Positions 28,668 through 38,922 of a DNA stretch of 64,000 nt are shown in pieces. Where the stretch lies: assembly GCA_902518185.1 (NCBI GenBank), contig CABYFG010000003.1, forward strand, positions 1 to 64,000, read 5' to 3'. Below the pieces are notes generated by a model that worked only from the letters and a program-made list of their open reading frames with translations, ran no database searches and had not been told where the DNA came from. Numbering within the stretch: position 1 is the first letter of the stretch; every line of letters begins with the position of its first letter. A program made the translations under genes and the position numbers. The DNA comes from an uncultured Pelagibacteraceae bacterium (GTDB lineage Bacteria > Pseudomonadota > Alphaproteobacteria > Pelagibacterales > Pelagibacteraceae).

Positions 28668-30595
28668 AATCTTTTTTTAATTTTTTTTACTATAATTTCT
28701 GAGCTTAATCCAAAGTGATTATATAAATCTTTATATGGTGCACTTTTTCCAAAATCATCAATTCCAAAATTAAGTCCTTTTTTACCAGTATATTTTTTCC
28801 AATAACCAGTTTCAGAGGCCTCTATGGAAATTACAAGCTTAGTTTCATTTAAAATTTTATTTTTGTAGACTTCACTTTGTTGATCAAATAATTCCTGGCA
28901 AGGCATTGATATTACTTTTGAGTAAATGCCATCTGTGGCTAATTTATGACTAACGTCTATTGCAAGACTAGTTTCGGATCCTGTTGCTATAATGCTTGCA
29001 CTTATTCTATTACTCGTTCTTAAAACTTCATAAGCGCCAGCTTTAGACAAATTTTTTGATGATTTTTTTGTGCGAACTGGATTTAAGCTTTGTCTTGTAA
29101 GAGCTATTACGCTTGGAGAACTTTTACTGTTTAATGCTAATTGCCAACATTCAAAAGTTTCTATTAAGTCAGAAGGTCTAAAAACATTCAAATTTGGTAT
29201 TGATCGCAAACTTGTCAATTGTTCTATTGGTTGATGGGTTGGTCCATCTTCTCCGAGACCAATCGAGTCATGTGTAAAGACATAAATAACTTTTTGTTTC
29301 ATCATAGCTGCTAATCTTATTGATGGTTTACAGTAATCGCTAAATATTAAAAAAGTTCCACCATAAGGAACAAGCTCACTATGAAGTGAAATACCGTTCA
29401 TAATACCACACATTGCATGTTCTCTTACTCCAAAATGGATATAATTTCCGGAAAAATCATTTGATCGAATAATTTTATGTTTTTTGGTTTTGGTATTATT
29501 GGATCCTGCTAAATCTGCTGATCCACCAATTAAGTTTGGAAGTTTGGATGCTATTTCTAAAAATTTTTCTGAACATTTTCTAGTAGCTAGTGGCTGTAGT
29601 TTTCTTAAGTAGTCTGATTTTGTTTTGTCTATTTCTGCATTGATAGTATTTTTATTAAATCTTAGTGAAAATTTTTTTTTATTCTTATTAGCTTTAATTG
29701 ATGCTTTTTTACCGATTGATCTCCATTGATCCATTAAGTTTTTTGGAATTTCAAAAGTATTGTGTGGCCAGTTCAATTTTTTTCTGACCAATCTTATTTC
29801 ATCTTCACCTAATGGACTGCCATGCGATGAGGCTTTACCACCCTTATTTGGAGATCCATATCCAATTGTTGTTTTACACGAGATTGCTATAGGTTTTTTT
29901 GATTTTTGTGCTTTATGAAGAGCCTTTGTTATTTCTTTAAAATTATGTCCATTAATTTTTAAATAATTCCAGCCATAGCTTTTAAATCTTTTTTCATGAT
30001 TATCAGAGACTGCTAAGTTAGTTGGACCATCTATTGAAATTGAATTGTTATCAAAAAGCAATATCAGGTTTTTAAGTTTAAGGTGTCCAGCAAGACTTAA
30101 AGCTTCATGACTTATTCCCTCCATCAAACAGCCATCACCCGCTAAAACGTAAGTTTTATGATTGATAATTTTTTTTCCTAATCTTTTTTTTAAAATTTCC
30201 TCTGAGATTGCAAAACCAACTGCATTAGAAATTCCCTGTCCTAAAGGACCTGTTGTAGTTTCAATGCCAGTGCTTGGATGATATTCGGGGTGACCTGCAC
30301 ATATTGAATTTAGTTGTCTAAATTTTTTAATTTCTTTTAAAGAAATACTTTTATAACCCGTCAGATATAGGAGTGAATAAAGGAGCATAGAACCATGTCC
30401 TGCTGACAGAACAAATCTATCTCTATTAATCCAATCTGGATTTTTAGGATTAAAGTTTAAGAAATCTTTAAAAAGAACAGTTGCAACATCAGCCATTCCC
30501 ATAGGCATACCTGGATGCCCAGAATTAGCTTTTTGGACAGCATCTATAGACAAAAATCTGATACAATTCGCTAATTCTTTATAAAGTTTACTCAA
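28664..30595 (-). CDS. tkt: Transketolase
   Basis: [66 protein letters not shown]. Confidence 0.97.
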   Translation of the reverse strand: MSKLYKELANCIRFLSIDAVQKANSGHPGMPMGMADVATVLFKDFLNFNPKNPDWINRDRFVLSAGHGSMLLYSLLYLTGYKSISLKEIKKFRQLNSICAGHPEYHPSTGIETTTGPLGQGISNAVGFAISEEILKKRLGKKIINHKTYVLAGDGCLMEGISHEALSLAGHLKLKNLILLFDNNSISIDGPTNLAVSDNHEKRFKSYGWNYLKINGHNFKEITKALHKAQKSKKPIAISCKTTIGYGSPNKGGKASSHGSPLGEDEIRLVRKKLNWPHNTFEIPKNLMDQWRSIGKKASIKANKNKKKFSLRFNKNTINAEIDKTKSDYLRKLQPLATRKCSEKFLEIASKLPNLIGGSADLAGSNNTKTKKHKIIRSNDFSGNYIHFGVREHAMCGIMNGISLHSELVPYGGTFLIFSDYCKPSIRLAAMMKQKVIYVFTHDSIGLGEDGPTHQPIEQLTSLRSIPNLNVFRPSDLIETFECWQLALNSKSSPSVIALTRQSLNPVRTKKSSKNLSKAGAYEVLRTSNRISASIIATGSETSLAIDVSHKLATDGIYSKVISMPCQELFDQQSEVYKNKILNETKLVISIEASETGYWKKYTGKKGLNFGIDDFGKSAPYKDLYNHFGLSSEIIVKKIKKRL

Positions 30596-30650
30596 GTAAT
30601 TATCCTGCCTAGACTAAGAAGATTCTATTTAATAATATAATTATATATAT

Positions 30651-30974
30651 ATGAATTCTGTGATCGAAAAAGAAAAAAAACTAAATTTAGCTTTAGCAAA
30701 ATTAAAAAATTTAAACTTAAAAAACCCTGACGTTAAAAAAAATATAGAGAATTTAAGTAATCAAAAAAATCAATTAGAAATTGAAAAGCAAGAAATAGAG
30801 GAAAAATATAAAAGTTTAATTAATGATTATAATAGTTTAAGTAAAAAATTAGACGAATTGCAAAATCAAGAAAAAGCTGAACAAAAAAGACAGATTGAGT
30901 TTTCTGAAAAAATTGATGAATTAAATCAAGAAACAGATATTTTGTTAGATGAGATAGATAAATGGCAAACGTAA
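30651..30974 (+). CDS. Small coiled-coil protein (DUF4164-like) upstream of zapA
   Basis: Nearly continuous heptad-type K/E/L/Q sequence; overlaps zapA start. Confidence 0.65.
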   Translation: MNSVIEKEKKLNLALAKLKNLNLKNPDVKKNIENLSNQKNQLEIEKQEIEEKYKSLINDYNSLSKKLDELQNQEKAEQKRQIEFSEKIDELNQETDILLDEIDKWQT

Positions 30975-31408
30975 GTATTAAGTTTAACGGGAAAGAATTT
31001 TTATTGTCCTGTGAGGACGGCCAGGAAGAGCATCTTGAAGAATTATTAATTAAAATCAATCAGAAATTTAATAATCTTAAAAATGATCTTGGAAATCTTG
31101 GTGAGAATAAACTTCTGTTAATCACAGCTGTTAAAGTAATGGATGAATATTATGAAACTAAAAAAAAAGTAGATCAAAAAAAGAATGAGTTGAGAGATCT
31201 CTCAAACAAATTTAAAGAGCTTAAAACTTTAATTTATGAGTACAGAGATAAGAAAGAGCTGGAAATAAACTCACTTAACAAAGACCACCTTAAATTAAAA
31301 AATGAAATTGAAATAAATCAAAGGAGTTACGAGAAGTTAATTGACGAAGCTGCTGATGAAATTTCAAGTTTTGTTGAAAAAGCAAATTTAGAAAATATTT
31401 CCAAGTAA
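30962..31408 (+). CDS. zapA: Cell division protein ZapA
   Basis: VSIKFNGKEFLLSCEDGQEEHLEELLIKINQKF; C-terminal coiled coil. Confidence 0.85.
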   Translation: MANVSIKFNGKEFLLSCEDGQEEHLEELLIKINQKFNNLKNDLGNLGENKLLLITAVKVMDEYYETKKKVDQKKNELRDLSNKFKELKTLIYEYRDKKELEINSLNKDHLKLKNEIEINQRSYEKLIDEAADEISSFVEKANLENISK

Positions 31409-31415
31409 AATTCTA

Positions 31416-31958
31416 GTGAATAAATCTGAGATTAGAAAAAAATTATTAAAGACAAGAAAACTAAATAAAAATAAAGATTTAGTCATTAAATTTAGTAATA
31501 TTATGAAAATTTTAAAAAAAGAAAAAATAAATAAAAAAACAGTTGGTGGTTATTATCCATATAATTTTGAAGTTGATCCAATTAAAATTCTAAATAAACT
31601 TGAAAAACTTGGTTATCAAATATCATTGCCAAAAATTAAAAAAAACAATCAAATGGACTTTTTGTACTGGTCAACAAAAGACCCTCTATCAATAAATAAA
31701 TATGGAATACCCGAACCTACATCAGATCAAATTGTATACCCAAGTATTCTTTTAGTTCCACTTGTAGCTTTTGATAATCATTTAAATAGAATAGGTTACG
31801 GAGGTGGTTATTACGATAAGTATATTAAGAAAGTAAAAAAAAACAAAAAAATTATATTAATTGGGTTAGCTTATTCTTCTCAAAAAGTAAAAAAAATACC
31901 AGCTAACAAATATGATATGAAACTGGATTTTATTGTAACAGATAAAAATTTTATATGA
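31416..31958 (+). CDS. 5-formyltetrahydrofolate cyclo-ligase (GTG start)
   Basis: DPLSINKYGIPEP, ILLVPLVAFDNHLNRIGYGGGYYDKYI. Confidence 0.92.
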   Translation: MNKSEIRKKLLKTRKLNKNKDLVIKFSNIMKILKKEKINKKTVGGYYPYNFEVDPIKILNKLEKLGYQISLPKIKKNNQMDFLYWSTKDPLSINKYGIPEPTSDQIVYPSILLVPLVAFDNHLNRIGYGGGYYDKYIKKVKKNKKIILIGLAYSSQKVKKIPANKYDMKLDFIVTDKNFI

Positions 31959-32758
31959 GAATTTTATTTTTAGGAGATGTGGTAGGGAACTCAGGTTGTT
32001 CGAAAATATTAAATAATCTTTTAAGCCAAAAAGAATTGAACAAAATTGATTTTGTAATCGTAAATGGAGAAAATGCAGCTGAGGCGGGAGTTGGATTAAC
32101 AAAAGAAATCTGTGAGGATTTTTTTAAATGTGGTGTTGATGTCATTACTACTGGTAATCATGTTTGGGATCAAAAGGATATTATGAAATTTATTGATAAT
32201 GAAAATAGGTTACTTCGCCCAAAAAATTTATTTGAGCCAGCACCAGGTAAAGGATTTGAGGTTTTTCAAAATGAAAAAAATATAAAAATTGGTGTTTTAA
32301 ATTTAATGGGAAATGTTTTTATGAAAAAATGCGATGATGTATTTGAGATTTCAGAAAAATTTTTAAAGGAGCACAAACTAAAAGAGGATTATGATTTTCT
32401 AGTTGTTGATTTCCATGGAGAAATTACTAGTGAAAAAAATGCAATAGGATATTTTTTTGATGGTAAAGCTACTCTAGTAGTTGGAACACACACACACATT
32501 CCAACAAATGATGCAAGAATTTTGAAAAACGGGACAGCTTATCAAACAGATGCAGGCATGTGTGGTAATTATGACTCAGTTATTGGCATGAATAAAGATA
32601 ACTCTTTGAACAGATTTATGAAAAAAGAGTCTACCAAACACTATCCAGCAACTGGTGATGCTACTTTGAGTGGAGTTATTGTTGATTGTAATATAGAAAC
32701 TGGATTAGCAAAAAATATTAAGAGCTATATTTTTGGGGGTCAACTAAACAATACTTAA
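31955..32758 (+). CDS. YmdB-family metallophosphoesterase
   Basis: RILFLGDVVGNSG, VNGENAAEAGVGLT, TTGNHVWDQKDI, VVGTHTHIPTNDARIL. Confidence 0.93.
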   Translation: MRILFLGDVVGNSGCSKILNNLLSQKELNKIDFVIVNGENAAEAGVGLTKEICEDFFKCGVDVITTGNHVWDQKDIMKFIDNENRLLRPKNLFEPAPGKGFEVFQNEKNIKIGVLNLMGNVFMKKCDDVFEISEKFLKEHKLKEDYDFLVVDFHGEITSEKNAIGYFFDGKATLVVGTHTHIPTNDARILKNGTAYQTDAGMCGNYDSVIGMNKDNSLNRFMKKESTKHYPATGDATLSGVIVDCNIETGLAKNIKSYIFGGQLNNT

Positions 32759-32765
32759 TTATATT

Positions 32766-33488
32766 ATGGCAGGACACTCACATTGGGCAGGTATAAAGCA
32801 TAAAAAGGGTAAAGCTGATAAACTTAGATCTAAAGTTTTTTCAAAATTATCAAAAGAAATAACTGTAGCGGCAAAACTTGGTGATAAAGATCCAGCAATG
32901 AACCCTCGATTAAGATCTGCTGTTCAGGCTGCAAGATCAGCAAATATGCCTAAGGAAAAAATAGAGAGAGCAATTGATAAATCTTCAGTAAATAATGAGT
33001 TGAATTTTGAAAATTTAAGATATGAGGGTTTTGGACCCAATAAAATAGCTGTAATAGTTGAGGCATTGACAGATAATAAAAATAGAACAGCATCTAATAT
33101 AAGAACTATTTTTCAAAAAGCAGGTGGGAGTCTTGGAACCCAAGGATCAGCTTCTCATAATTTTAATCAGTTAGGGATAATAAAAATTGATAAAAAAGAA
33201 ATTTCCGATGCTCGAATTTTTGAGCTAGCCACTGAAGCTGGGGCCGATGATTGTAAATCAGAGGATGATTTTCACGAAATACAATGTTCTGTCGACGAAA
33301 TTTATAATGTTAAAAAAGAGTTAGAAAAACAAATTACTAATTTTGTGTCAGCAGAGATCGAGTGGGTACCATTAAATAGTATAAAAATTTCTAAAGAAAA
33401 AAATGAGGATTTAGTTAATTTTTTTGAGTCACTTGAGGAGGATGATGATGTGCAAAATATTTACACTAATGCTAAATTTGTAAATTAA
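32766..33488 (+). CDS. yebC: YebC/PmpR family transcriptional/translation regulator
   Basis: MAGHSHWAGIKHKKGKADKLRSKVFSKLSKEITVAAK. Confidence 0.97.
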   Translation: MAGHSHWAGIKHKKGKADKLRSKVFSKLSKEITVAAKLGDKDPAMNPRLRSAVQAARSANMPKEKIERAIDKSSVNNELNFENLRYEGFGPNKIAVIVEALTDNKNRTASNIRTIFQKAGGSLGTQGSASHNFNQLGIIKIDKKEISDARIFELATEAGADDCKSEDDFHEIQCSVDEIYNVKKELEKQITNFVSAEIEWVPLNSIKISKEKNEDLVNFFESLEEDDDVQNIYTNAKFVN

Positions 33489-33491
33489 AAT

Positions 33492-33986
33492 ATGTTGGTT
33501 ATAGGTATAGATCCTGGAATTTCTGGCTCAATTTGTTTTTTAAATGATGGAGAGATCTTAGAAGTTATTGAGATGCCAATTATGACTGATGGAAAAAAAA
33601 ACAAAAAGCAAGTTAATGGTTCTCAAGTCTACAATGAATTAATTAAAAGAATTAAAGGATTTGAAAAAAATCAAATTCGAGTAGTGATTGAGCATGTCTC
33701 AGCAATGCCTGGTCAAGGTGTTACAAGTATGTTTAATTTTGGTCAGTCCTTTGGAATTTTAAAAGGTATCTGTACTGCAATGCAATTACCGATGTTCTTT
33801 GTTAGGCCTAATAAATGGAAAAAATATTTTAATCTTTTAAATTCTCAAAAAGATGCTAGCAGAACCAGAGCAATAGAAATATTTCCTTATTTTTCCTCTC
33901 AATTGTCAAGAAAGAAGGACTCAAATAAAGCTGATGCTATTTTGATAGCAAGTTTTTATCATGAAACTTATAAAATTGGGGAATAG
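33492..33986 (+). CDS. Divergent RuvC-like Holliday junction resolvase/RNase H-fold nuclease
   Basis: VIGIDPGISGSICFL, VVIEHVSAMPGQGVTSMFNFGQSFG, KADAILIASF: acidic catalytic residues in RuvC order. Confidence 0.75.
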   Translation: MLVIGIDPGISGSICFLNDGEILEVIEMPIMTDGKKNKKQVNGSQVYNELIKRIKGFEKNQIRVVIEHVSAMPGQGVTSMFNFGQSFGILKGICTAMQLPMFFVRPNKWKKYFNLLNSQKDASRTRAIEIFPYFSSQLSRKKDSNKADAILIASFYHETYKIGE

Positions 33987-34037
33987 TTCAAAATTATTAA
34001 GACAAAATCATGACACATTTAAGTGTGAGAAGATAAC

Positions 34038-34712
34038 ATGGAAGCAGATATTACGTCTCAAGCAGTAGGGTTAGCCTCAAGCACAGACTTTTCTTTAGTC
34101 AATTTATTTATTCGAGCTGATATTGTGGTTAAATCTGTAATAGTAATGTTAATTGCTTGTTCAATTTACTCATGGGCAGTAATTATAGAAAAATATAGGT
34201 TATTTAAAAAAATAAATCAATCCACTGAAGAGTTTGAAACAAAGTTTTGGAACTCTAAATCTGCAGAAACTTTTTATAATAACTTGCCAGCTAATGTTCA
34301 AGATCCAATGGCTTCAATTTTTAAAGATGCGATGCAAAATTTATTAAAGAGGAGATCTCGAACAGACTTAAATAACAGAATGACTACGATGTTAGAAACG
34401 GGTATTGAAAAGCAGTTATCTAAAATTACCAAAGGTTTTACTTTTTTAGCAACTGTGGGATCAACGGCTCCCTTCATAGGTTTATTCGGCACAGTTTGGG
34501 GTATTATGAATTCTTTTCAATCTATTGCAATTTCACGGAACACTAGTTTAGCAATTGTTGCTCCAGGAATAGCGGAGGCACTATTTGCAACTGCATTAGG
34601 TTTATTAGCCGCAATACCTGCAGTAGTTGCTTATAATAAATTTAACAATGACTCGATTAAATATTCTCAAAAGTTAGAAAATTTCTCAAAAAGATTTTTA
34701 ACAATAATTTAA
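34038..34712 (+). CDS. tolQ: Tol-Pal system protein TolQ
   Basis: FTFLATVGSTAPFIGLFGTVWGIMNSFQSIA. Confidence 0.95.
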   Translation: MEADITSQAVGLASSTDFSLVNLFIRADIVVKSVIVMLIACSIYSWAVIIEKYRLFKKINQSTEEFETKFWNSKSAETFYNNLPANVQDPMASIFKDAMQNLLKRRSRTDLNNRMTTMLETGIEKQLSKITKGFTFLATVGSTAPFIGLFGTVWGIMNSFQSIAISRNTSLAIVAPGIAEALFATALGLLAAIPAVVAYNKFNNDSIKYSQKLENFSKRFLTII

Positions 34713-34713
34713 A

Positions 34714-35130
34714 ATGGCTTTTAAATTAAATCGTTCCTCAAAAGAACCAATGTCTGAAATAAATGTAACACCATTTGTGGATGTAATGTTGGTCCTTTTG
34801 ATAATTTTTATGGTTACAGCACCCTTGTTGACCGTTGGAGTGCAAGTTGATTTGCCTGAGAGCTCTGCCGACTCTCTTCCAGAAGAAGCTGAACCATTAA
34901 CATTAACAATAAACTCAAAAGGTGAAATCTACATTCAAGAGTCAATGGTTGAATATGAAAAAATTATAGCAAAAGTCTTAGCAGTTTCAAAAAATAGAAC
35001 CGATACAAGAATTTATGTAAGGGGTGATAAAACAATTAATTATGGAAGAGTATTGGAGATTATGGGTCTTCTATCGGGTTCTGGCTTTACTAAAGTAGCA
35101 CTTATATCCGAGCCATACAAAGAGAGGTAA
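34714..35130 (+). CDS. tolR: Tol-Pal system protein TolR (ExbD family)
   Basis: MSEINVTPFVDVMLVLLIIFMVTAPLLTVGVQVDLPE. Confidence 0.96.
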   Translation: MAFKLNRSSKEPMSEINVTPFVDVMLVLLIIFMVTAPLLTVGVQVDLPESSADSLPEEAEPLTLTINSKGEIYIQESMVEYEKIIAKVLAVSKNRTDTRIYVRGDKTINYGRVLEIMGLLSGSGFTKVALISEPYKER

Positions 35131-35133
35131 GAA

Positions 35134-35943
35134 ATGAGTAGAAGTATAATTATATCTTCTGTATCTCATTTAATTATAATTATGATCACAGCTTTTAGTT
35201 TGCCTTTTTTTGCAAAAAAACCAATTGATCTTCCTCCAATAGTCTCTGTTGAATTAATTCAGATCACTGATAAAACTAATATTCCCTATGCCCCCAAGGC
35301 AAAAAAAATTATAGAAAAAATAAAAGAAAAAGAAAAAAAACTTGTTTCTGAACAAGCTCCACCAAAAAAAGTTAAAAAAATTAAACCAGATGCTGTTCCA
35401 ATGCCAGACGATAAGCCTGAAAAGGCTGAGAAAGTAAAGGAGGATAAACAAAATCCTGAAAAAATCGATAATGAGGTAAAACAAGTATCTGAATTTGAAA
35501 AAAAAGAGTTGTTTGATCCAAATAACATTGCAGCCTTAATTGATAAATCTAAAGTTGAAAGTGCTGAGACAATAAAAAAAAATAATAAAATTACACAAGA
35601 TCAAAAAAAAAATGTTGAAAATAAAGGCTTGTCTTTAAGTGAAGAAGATGCTCTTAAAGCCCAAATATTTGGTTGTTGGAGTATTCCCCTAGGTTTACCT
35701 TACAATGAAAACTTACTGGTTAGAATTAAACTTCAATTAAATCCAGACGGAACAATTCAAGAGTCTGAGATATTAGATCACGCGAGAATGAATAAACCAG
35801 GTCAAGGTTTCTATAAAGTCTTAGCAGAAAGCGCCCTAAGAGCAATTAAATTGTGTCAGCCTTTAAGGGTTCCTACAACTGGTTATGAGAGATGGAAAGA
35901 ATTACAGTTAAATTTTGATGCAAGAGAGATGTTGGAAGGTTAG
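35134..35943 (+). CDS. tolA: Tol-Pal system protein TolA-like
   Basis: Single N-terminal TM, Lys/Glu-rich middle, C-terminal domain CWSIPLGLPYNENLLVRIKLQLNPDG; in tol operon. Confidence 0.85.
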   Translation: MSRSIIISSVSHLIIIMITAFSLPFFAKKPIDLPPIVSVELIQITDKTNIPYAPKAKKIIEKIKEKEKKLVSEQAPPKKVKKIKPDAVPMPDDKPEKAEKVKEDKQNPEKIDNEVKQVSEFEKKELFDPNNIAALIDKSKVESAETIKKNNKITQDQKKNVENKGLSLSEEDALKAQIFGCWSIPLGLPYNENLLVRIKLQLNPDGTIQESEILDHARMNKPGQGFYKVLAESALRAIKLCQPLRVPTTGYERWKELQLNFDAREMLEG

Positions 35944-35952
35944 AATAGTTTT

Positions 35953-37293
35953 ATGATAAGAAAATTTTATTTAATACTTTTTTTTATTATACCGTTTAAC
36001 ACATGGGCTTTAATTGAAGTAGATATTACCAGAGGTAATTTAAATCCTCTGCCAATAGCCGTATCACCTTTATCTATAGATGAGGAATCAAGAAAAAAAT
36101 TTGAGAATATCCTTAAAAAAGAAAATATTGGTTCTGAAATTTCATCAGTAGTAGAAAAAAATTTAAAAACTTCTGGCCTTTTTAATCCTTTAAACAAAGA
36201 TGCTTTTCTACAAGCACCAGATATTGCTAATCTTAAACCGAGATTTGAAGATTGGAGTTTGATTAAAGCGCAAGCATTAATTACTGGAAAAGTAAATCTT
36301 GTAGATGAAAAGTTAAGAGTAGAATTTAGATTATGGGATGTTCTTGCTGGAAAGGAAATGATGGCTCTTGCTTTTACCACTGTACCAACAAACTGGAGAA
36401 GAGTTGGTCATATAATAACAGATAAAGTTTATGAAAGATTGACAGGAGAGAAAGGTTATTTCGACACAAGGATTATTTATGTAGCTGAAGAGGGACCAAA
36501 AACTAGAAGAATAAAACGGTTAGCAATTATGGATCAAGATGGTGCAAATAATAAATTTTTAACATTAGGAAATGAACTTGTTTTAACCCCACGGTTTAAT
36601 CCAACAAATCAAATGGTTACTTATCTTTCATATTTTAGAAATTTACCAAGAGTTTATCTTTTAGACATTGAAACCGGAATGCAAGAGGTGGTTGGTGATT
36701 TTCCTGGTATGACTTTCGCACCAAGGTTCTCTCCTGATGGAAAAAAAATTATAATGAGTTTTGCTAAGGATGGAAATTCTGATATTTATACGATGGATTT
36801 AGAAAATAGAATAGTTGAAAAAATAACAAATCACCCATCCATTGATACCTCTCCATCATATTCACCTGATGGACAATATATTTGCTTTAACTCTGATAGA
36901 AGTGGCTATCAACAGATTTACATAATGAAGAGTGACGGCACAAATGTTAAAAGAATTTCTTTTGGCAAAGGTTTGTATGGAACACCTGTTTGGTCACCTC
37001 GAGGAGATCTAATTGCTTTTACAAAACTTCATAAAGGAAAATTTTATATTGGTGTTATGAGAACTGATGGTAGCGGAGAGAGACTACTGACTGAAAATTT
37101 TTATCAAGAAGCTCCCTCTTGGTCACCTAACGGTAGGGTATTGATTTTTTATAGAGAAACTAAGACAGATGATAAGGGCAAGGGTTTTTCTGCCAAATTA
37201 TGGTCTATTGATTTAACAGGCTATAATGAGAGGCTAGTATCCACTGATACAGACGCATCAGACCCATCATGGTCATCTTTATTAAGTAATTAA
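35953..37293 (+). CDS. tolB: Tol-Pal system protein TolB
   Basis: Signal peptide plus WD40/TolB repeats: [46 protein letters not shown]. Confidence 0.96.
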   Translation: MIRKFYLILFFIIPFNTWALIEVDITRGNLNPLPIAVSPLSIDEESRKKFENILKKENIGSEISSVVEKNLKTSGLFNPLNKDAFLQAPDIANLKPRFEDWSLIKAQALITGKVNLVDEKLRVEFRLWDVLAGKEMMALAFTTVPTNWRRVGHIITDKVYERLTGEKGYFDTRIIYVAEEGPKTRRIKRLAIMDQDGANNKFLTLGNELVLTPRFNPTNQMVTYLSYFRNLPRVYLLDIETGMQEVVGDFPGMTFAPRFSPDGKKIIMSFAKDGNSDIYTMDLENRIVEKITNHPSIDTSPSYSPDGQYICFNSDRSGYQQIYIMKSDGTNVKRISFGKGLYGTPVWSPRGDLIAFTKLHKGKFYIGVMRTDGSGERLLTENFYQEAPSWSPNGRVLIFYRETKTDDKGKGFSAKLWSIDLTGYNERLVSTDTDASDPSWSSLLSN

Positions 37294-37376
37294 TCAATAT
37301 TATCTTGATTTTTTTCTTGAAACATCTAATTAGTTGTGAAAAAGTTAATATTAAGAAATTTGATCAAGGAGCAATA

Positions 37377-37856
37377 ATGAAATTAAACAAAATTCTAAAA
37401 AATGCTTTTTTAATAGTTTTTGCAAGTATTGCACTATCCGCTTGTGCTACCCAAAAAAAAACAACAGGTCAAATGCAGGGGGACGTTTATACAGGAACAG
37501 ACACTGTTGAATATTTAGCCTCTGGCGTACCAGACAGAGTTTTCTTTGCAACAAATGAGTCAGTTTTAACAACCGCTTCAAGAGAAACACTTAGAAAACA
37601 AGCAGCATGGTTAAGAAAAAATTCTAGTATAACAATTGTACTTGAGGGACATGCTGATGAGAGAGGTACAAGGGAGTATAATTTAGCCCTAGGTGAGAGA
37701 AGAGCAAATGCTGCAAAAGATTATTTGATGACCTATGGTATTTCCTCAGACAGAATATCAGTGTTAAGTTACGGTAAAGAGAGACCAGTAGATTCTGGCT
37801 CAAACCCATTAGCGTGGTCAAAAAATAGAAGATCAGTAACAGTAAAAGCTAATTAA
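37377..37856 (+). CDS. pal: Peptidoglycan-associated lipoprotein Pal
   Basis: Lipobox ALSAC; VFFATNESVLT, LEGHADERGTREYNLALGERRANAAKDYL. ATG at 37377 fits the signal peptide better than track start 37305. Confidence 0.94.
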   Translation: MKLNKILKNAFLIVFASIALSACATQKKTTGQMQGDVYTGTDTVEYLASGVPDRVFFATNESVLTTASRETLRKQAAWLRKNSSITIVLEGHADERGTREYNLALGERRANAAKDYLMTYGISSDRISVLSYGKERPVDSGSNPLAWSKNRRSVTVKAN

Positions 37857-37867
37857 TTATAAAATTT

Positions 37868-37908
37868 AAGACCCTTAATCAAAACTTATGATTTAGGGTC
37901 TTTTTTTT
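37868..37908 (+). terminator. Rho-independent terminator after pal
   Basis: AGACCCTTAATCA...TGATTTAGGGTCT stem (13 bp with one mismatch) followed by a T8 run. Confidence 0.85.
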
Positions 37909-37935
37909 GCCATCATTATAAACATAAGTTTAAAT

Positions 37936-38922
37936 GTGAATTTACACACAAAAAAAATGTATAAAAGAATCTTTCTAATATTCAATTTTTGTTTTTTCAT
38001 AAATTCAAGCGCTTTAACAGACAATCATAATATCTACGAAACGTTAGACAAGATACAAGAAGATATAAAAACTTTGGAGAAAGCTGTTTATTCTGGCACA
38101 ATTCAGTTTAGTAACCAAAATGAAAATTTAAATTTGAGTAATAACTCCGAAGACGTTCTTACAAGGCACTTATTAAAACTCTCAGAGATTGAAAATCAGT
38201 TTCAATTGCTTACTAATAGGTTTGAAGAAATAAATTTTAAACTAGACAAGTTATCAAATAGGTTGTCAAAGGTTCAAGCTGATAATCAAATTAGATTTCA
38301 AGATATTGAAAATGTATTATCGCTTAATTATAGTAAAAAAAAAGATATTAAAAATGAGGAGGCAGTTGTTTCACTTCCTGGCAGTTCACAACCACAAGAC
38401 TTAGGTTCAATCTCTTATAAGGACACAGAAACAAATGAATCAACTCAGAAAACACAATCTGTAGATACAACAGCTACTATAGTAACTGAAACTTTTGAAG
38501 CTGAAGAAAAAATTTTACCAGAGGACACTCCTGATAAACAATATGAATTTGCAACTAGCTTTTTAAAAATTGGAGACTATTCTACGGCTGAAAGAGCTTT
38601 TAGAGAATTTGTAAAGATAAATCCTGATCACACTCTAGCTGGTAATGCTCAATACTGGTATGCAGAAACTTTCAGGATAAGACAGCTTTATACAGATGCT
38701 GCTTCTGCTTATTTGGAAGGATATCAAAAATATCCTAAAGGTGAAAAAGCTCCTATAAATTTATTGAAGCTTGGTGTATCGATGGTTCAAATTGGAGAGA
38801 AGGATCAAGGTTGTAAAATGATAAATGGAGTTAAGGAGCAATATCCAAAAGCAAACCAATCGGTGATACAAAAAGCAAAATATGAGGCTCAAAAATTTGA
38901 GTGCAAAAATCAAAATTCCTAA
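37936..38922 (+). CDS. cpoB: Tol-Pal associated protein CpoB/YbgF
   Basis: Signal peptide, coiled coil, TPR C-terminus YEFATSFLKIGDYSTAERAFREFVKINPDHTLAGNAQYWYAETF. Confidence 0.9.
   Translation: MNLHTKKMYKRIFLIFNFCFFINSSALTDNHNIYETLDKIQEDIKTLEKAVYSGTIQFSNQNENLNLSNNSEDVLTRHLLKLSEIENQFQLLTNRFEEINFKLDKLSNRLSKVQADNQIRFQDIENVLSLNYSKKKDIKNEEAVVSLPGSSQPQDLGSISYKDTETNESTQKTQSVDTTATIVTETFEAEEKILPEDTPDKQYEFATSFLKIGDYSTAERAFREFVKINPDHTLAGNAQYWYAETFRIRQLYTDAASAYLEGYQKYPKGEKAPINLLKLGVSMVQIGEKDQGCKMINGVKEQYPKANQSVIQKAKYEAQKFECKNQNS

Noticed and set aside
35254-35528. Antisense Phe/Ser-rich ORFs (76 and 80 aa) in tolA
   Set aside because: They arise from the complement of the Lys-rich TolA linker; compositional artefacts.
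35967-36380. 137-aa antisense ORF inside tolB
   Set aside because: Overlaps conserved tolB on the other strand with no independent evidence.
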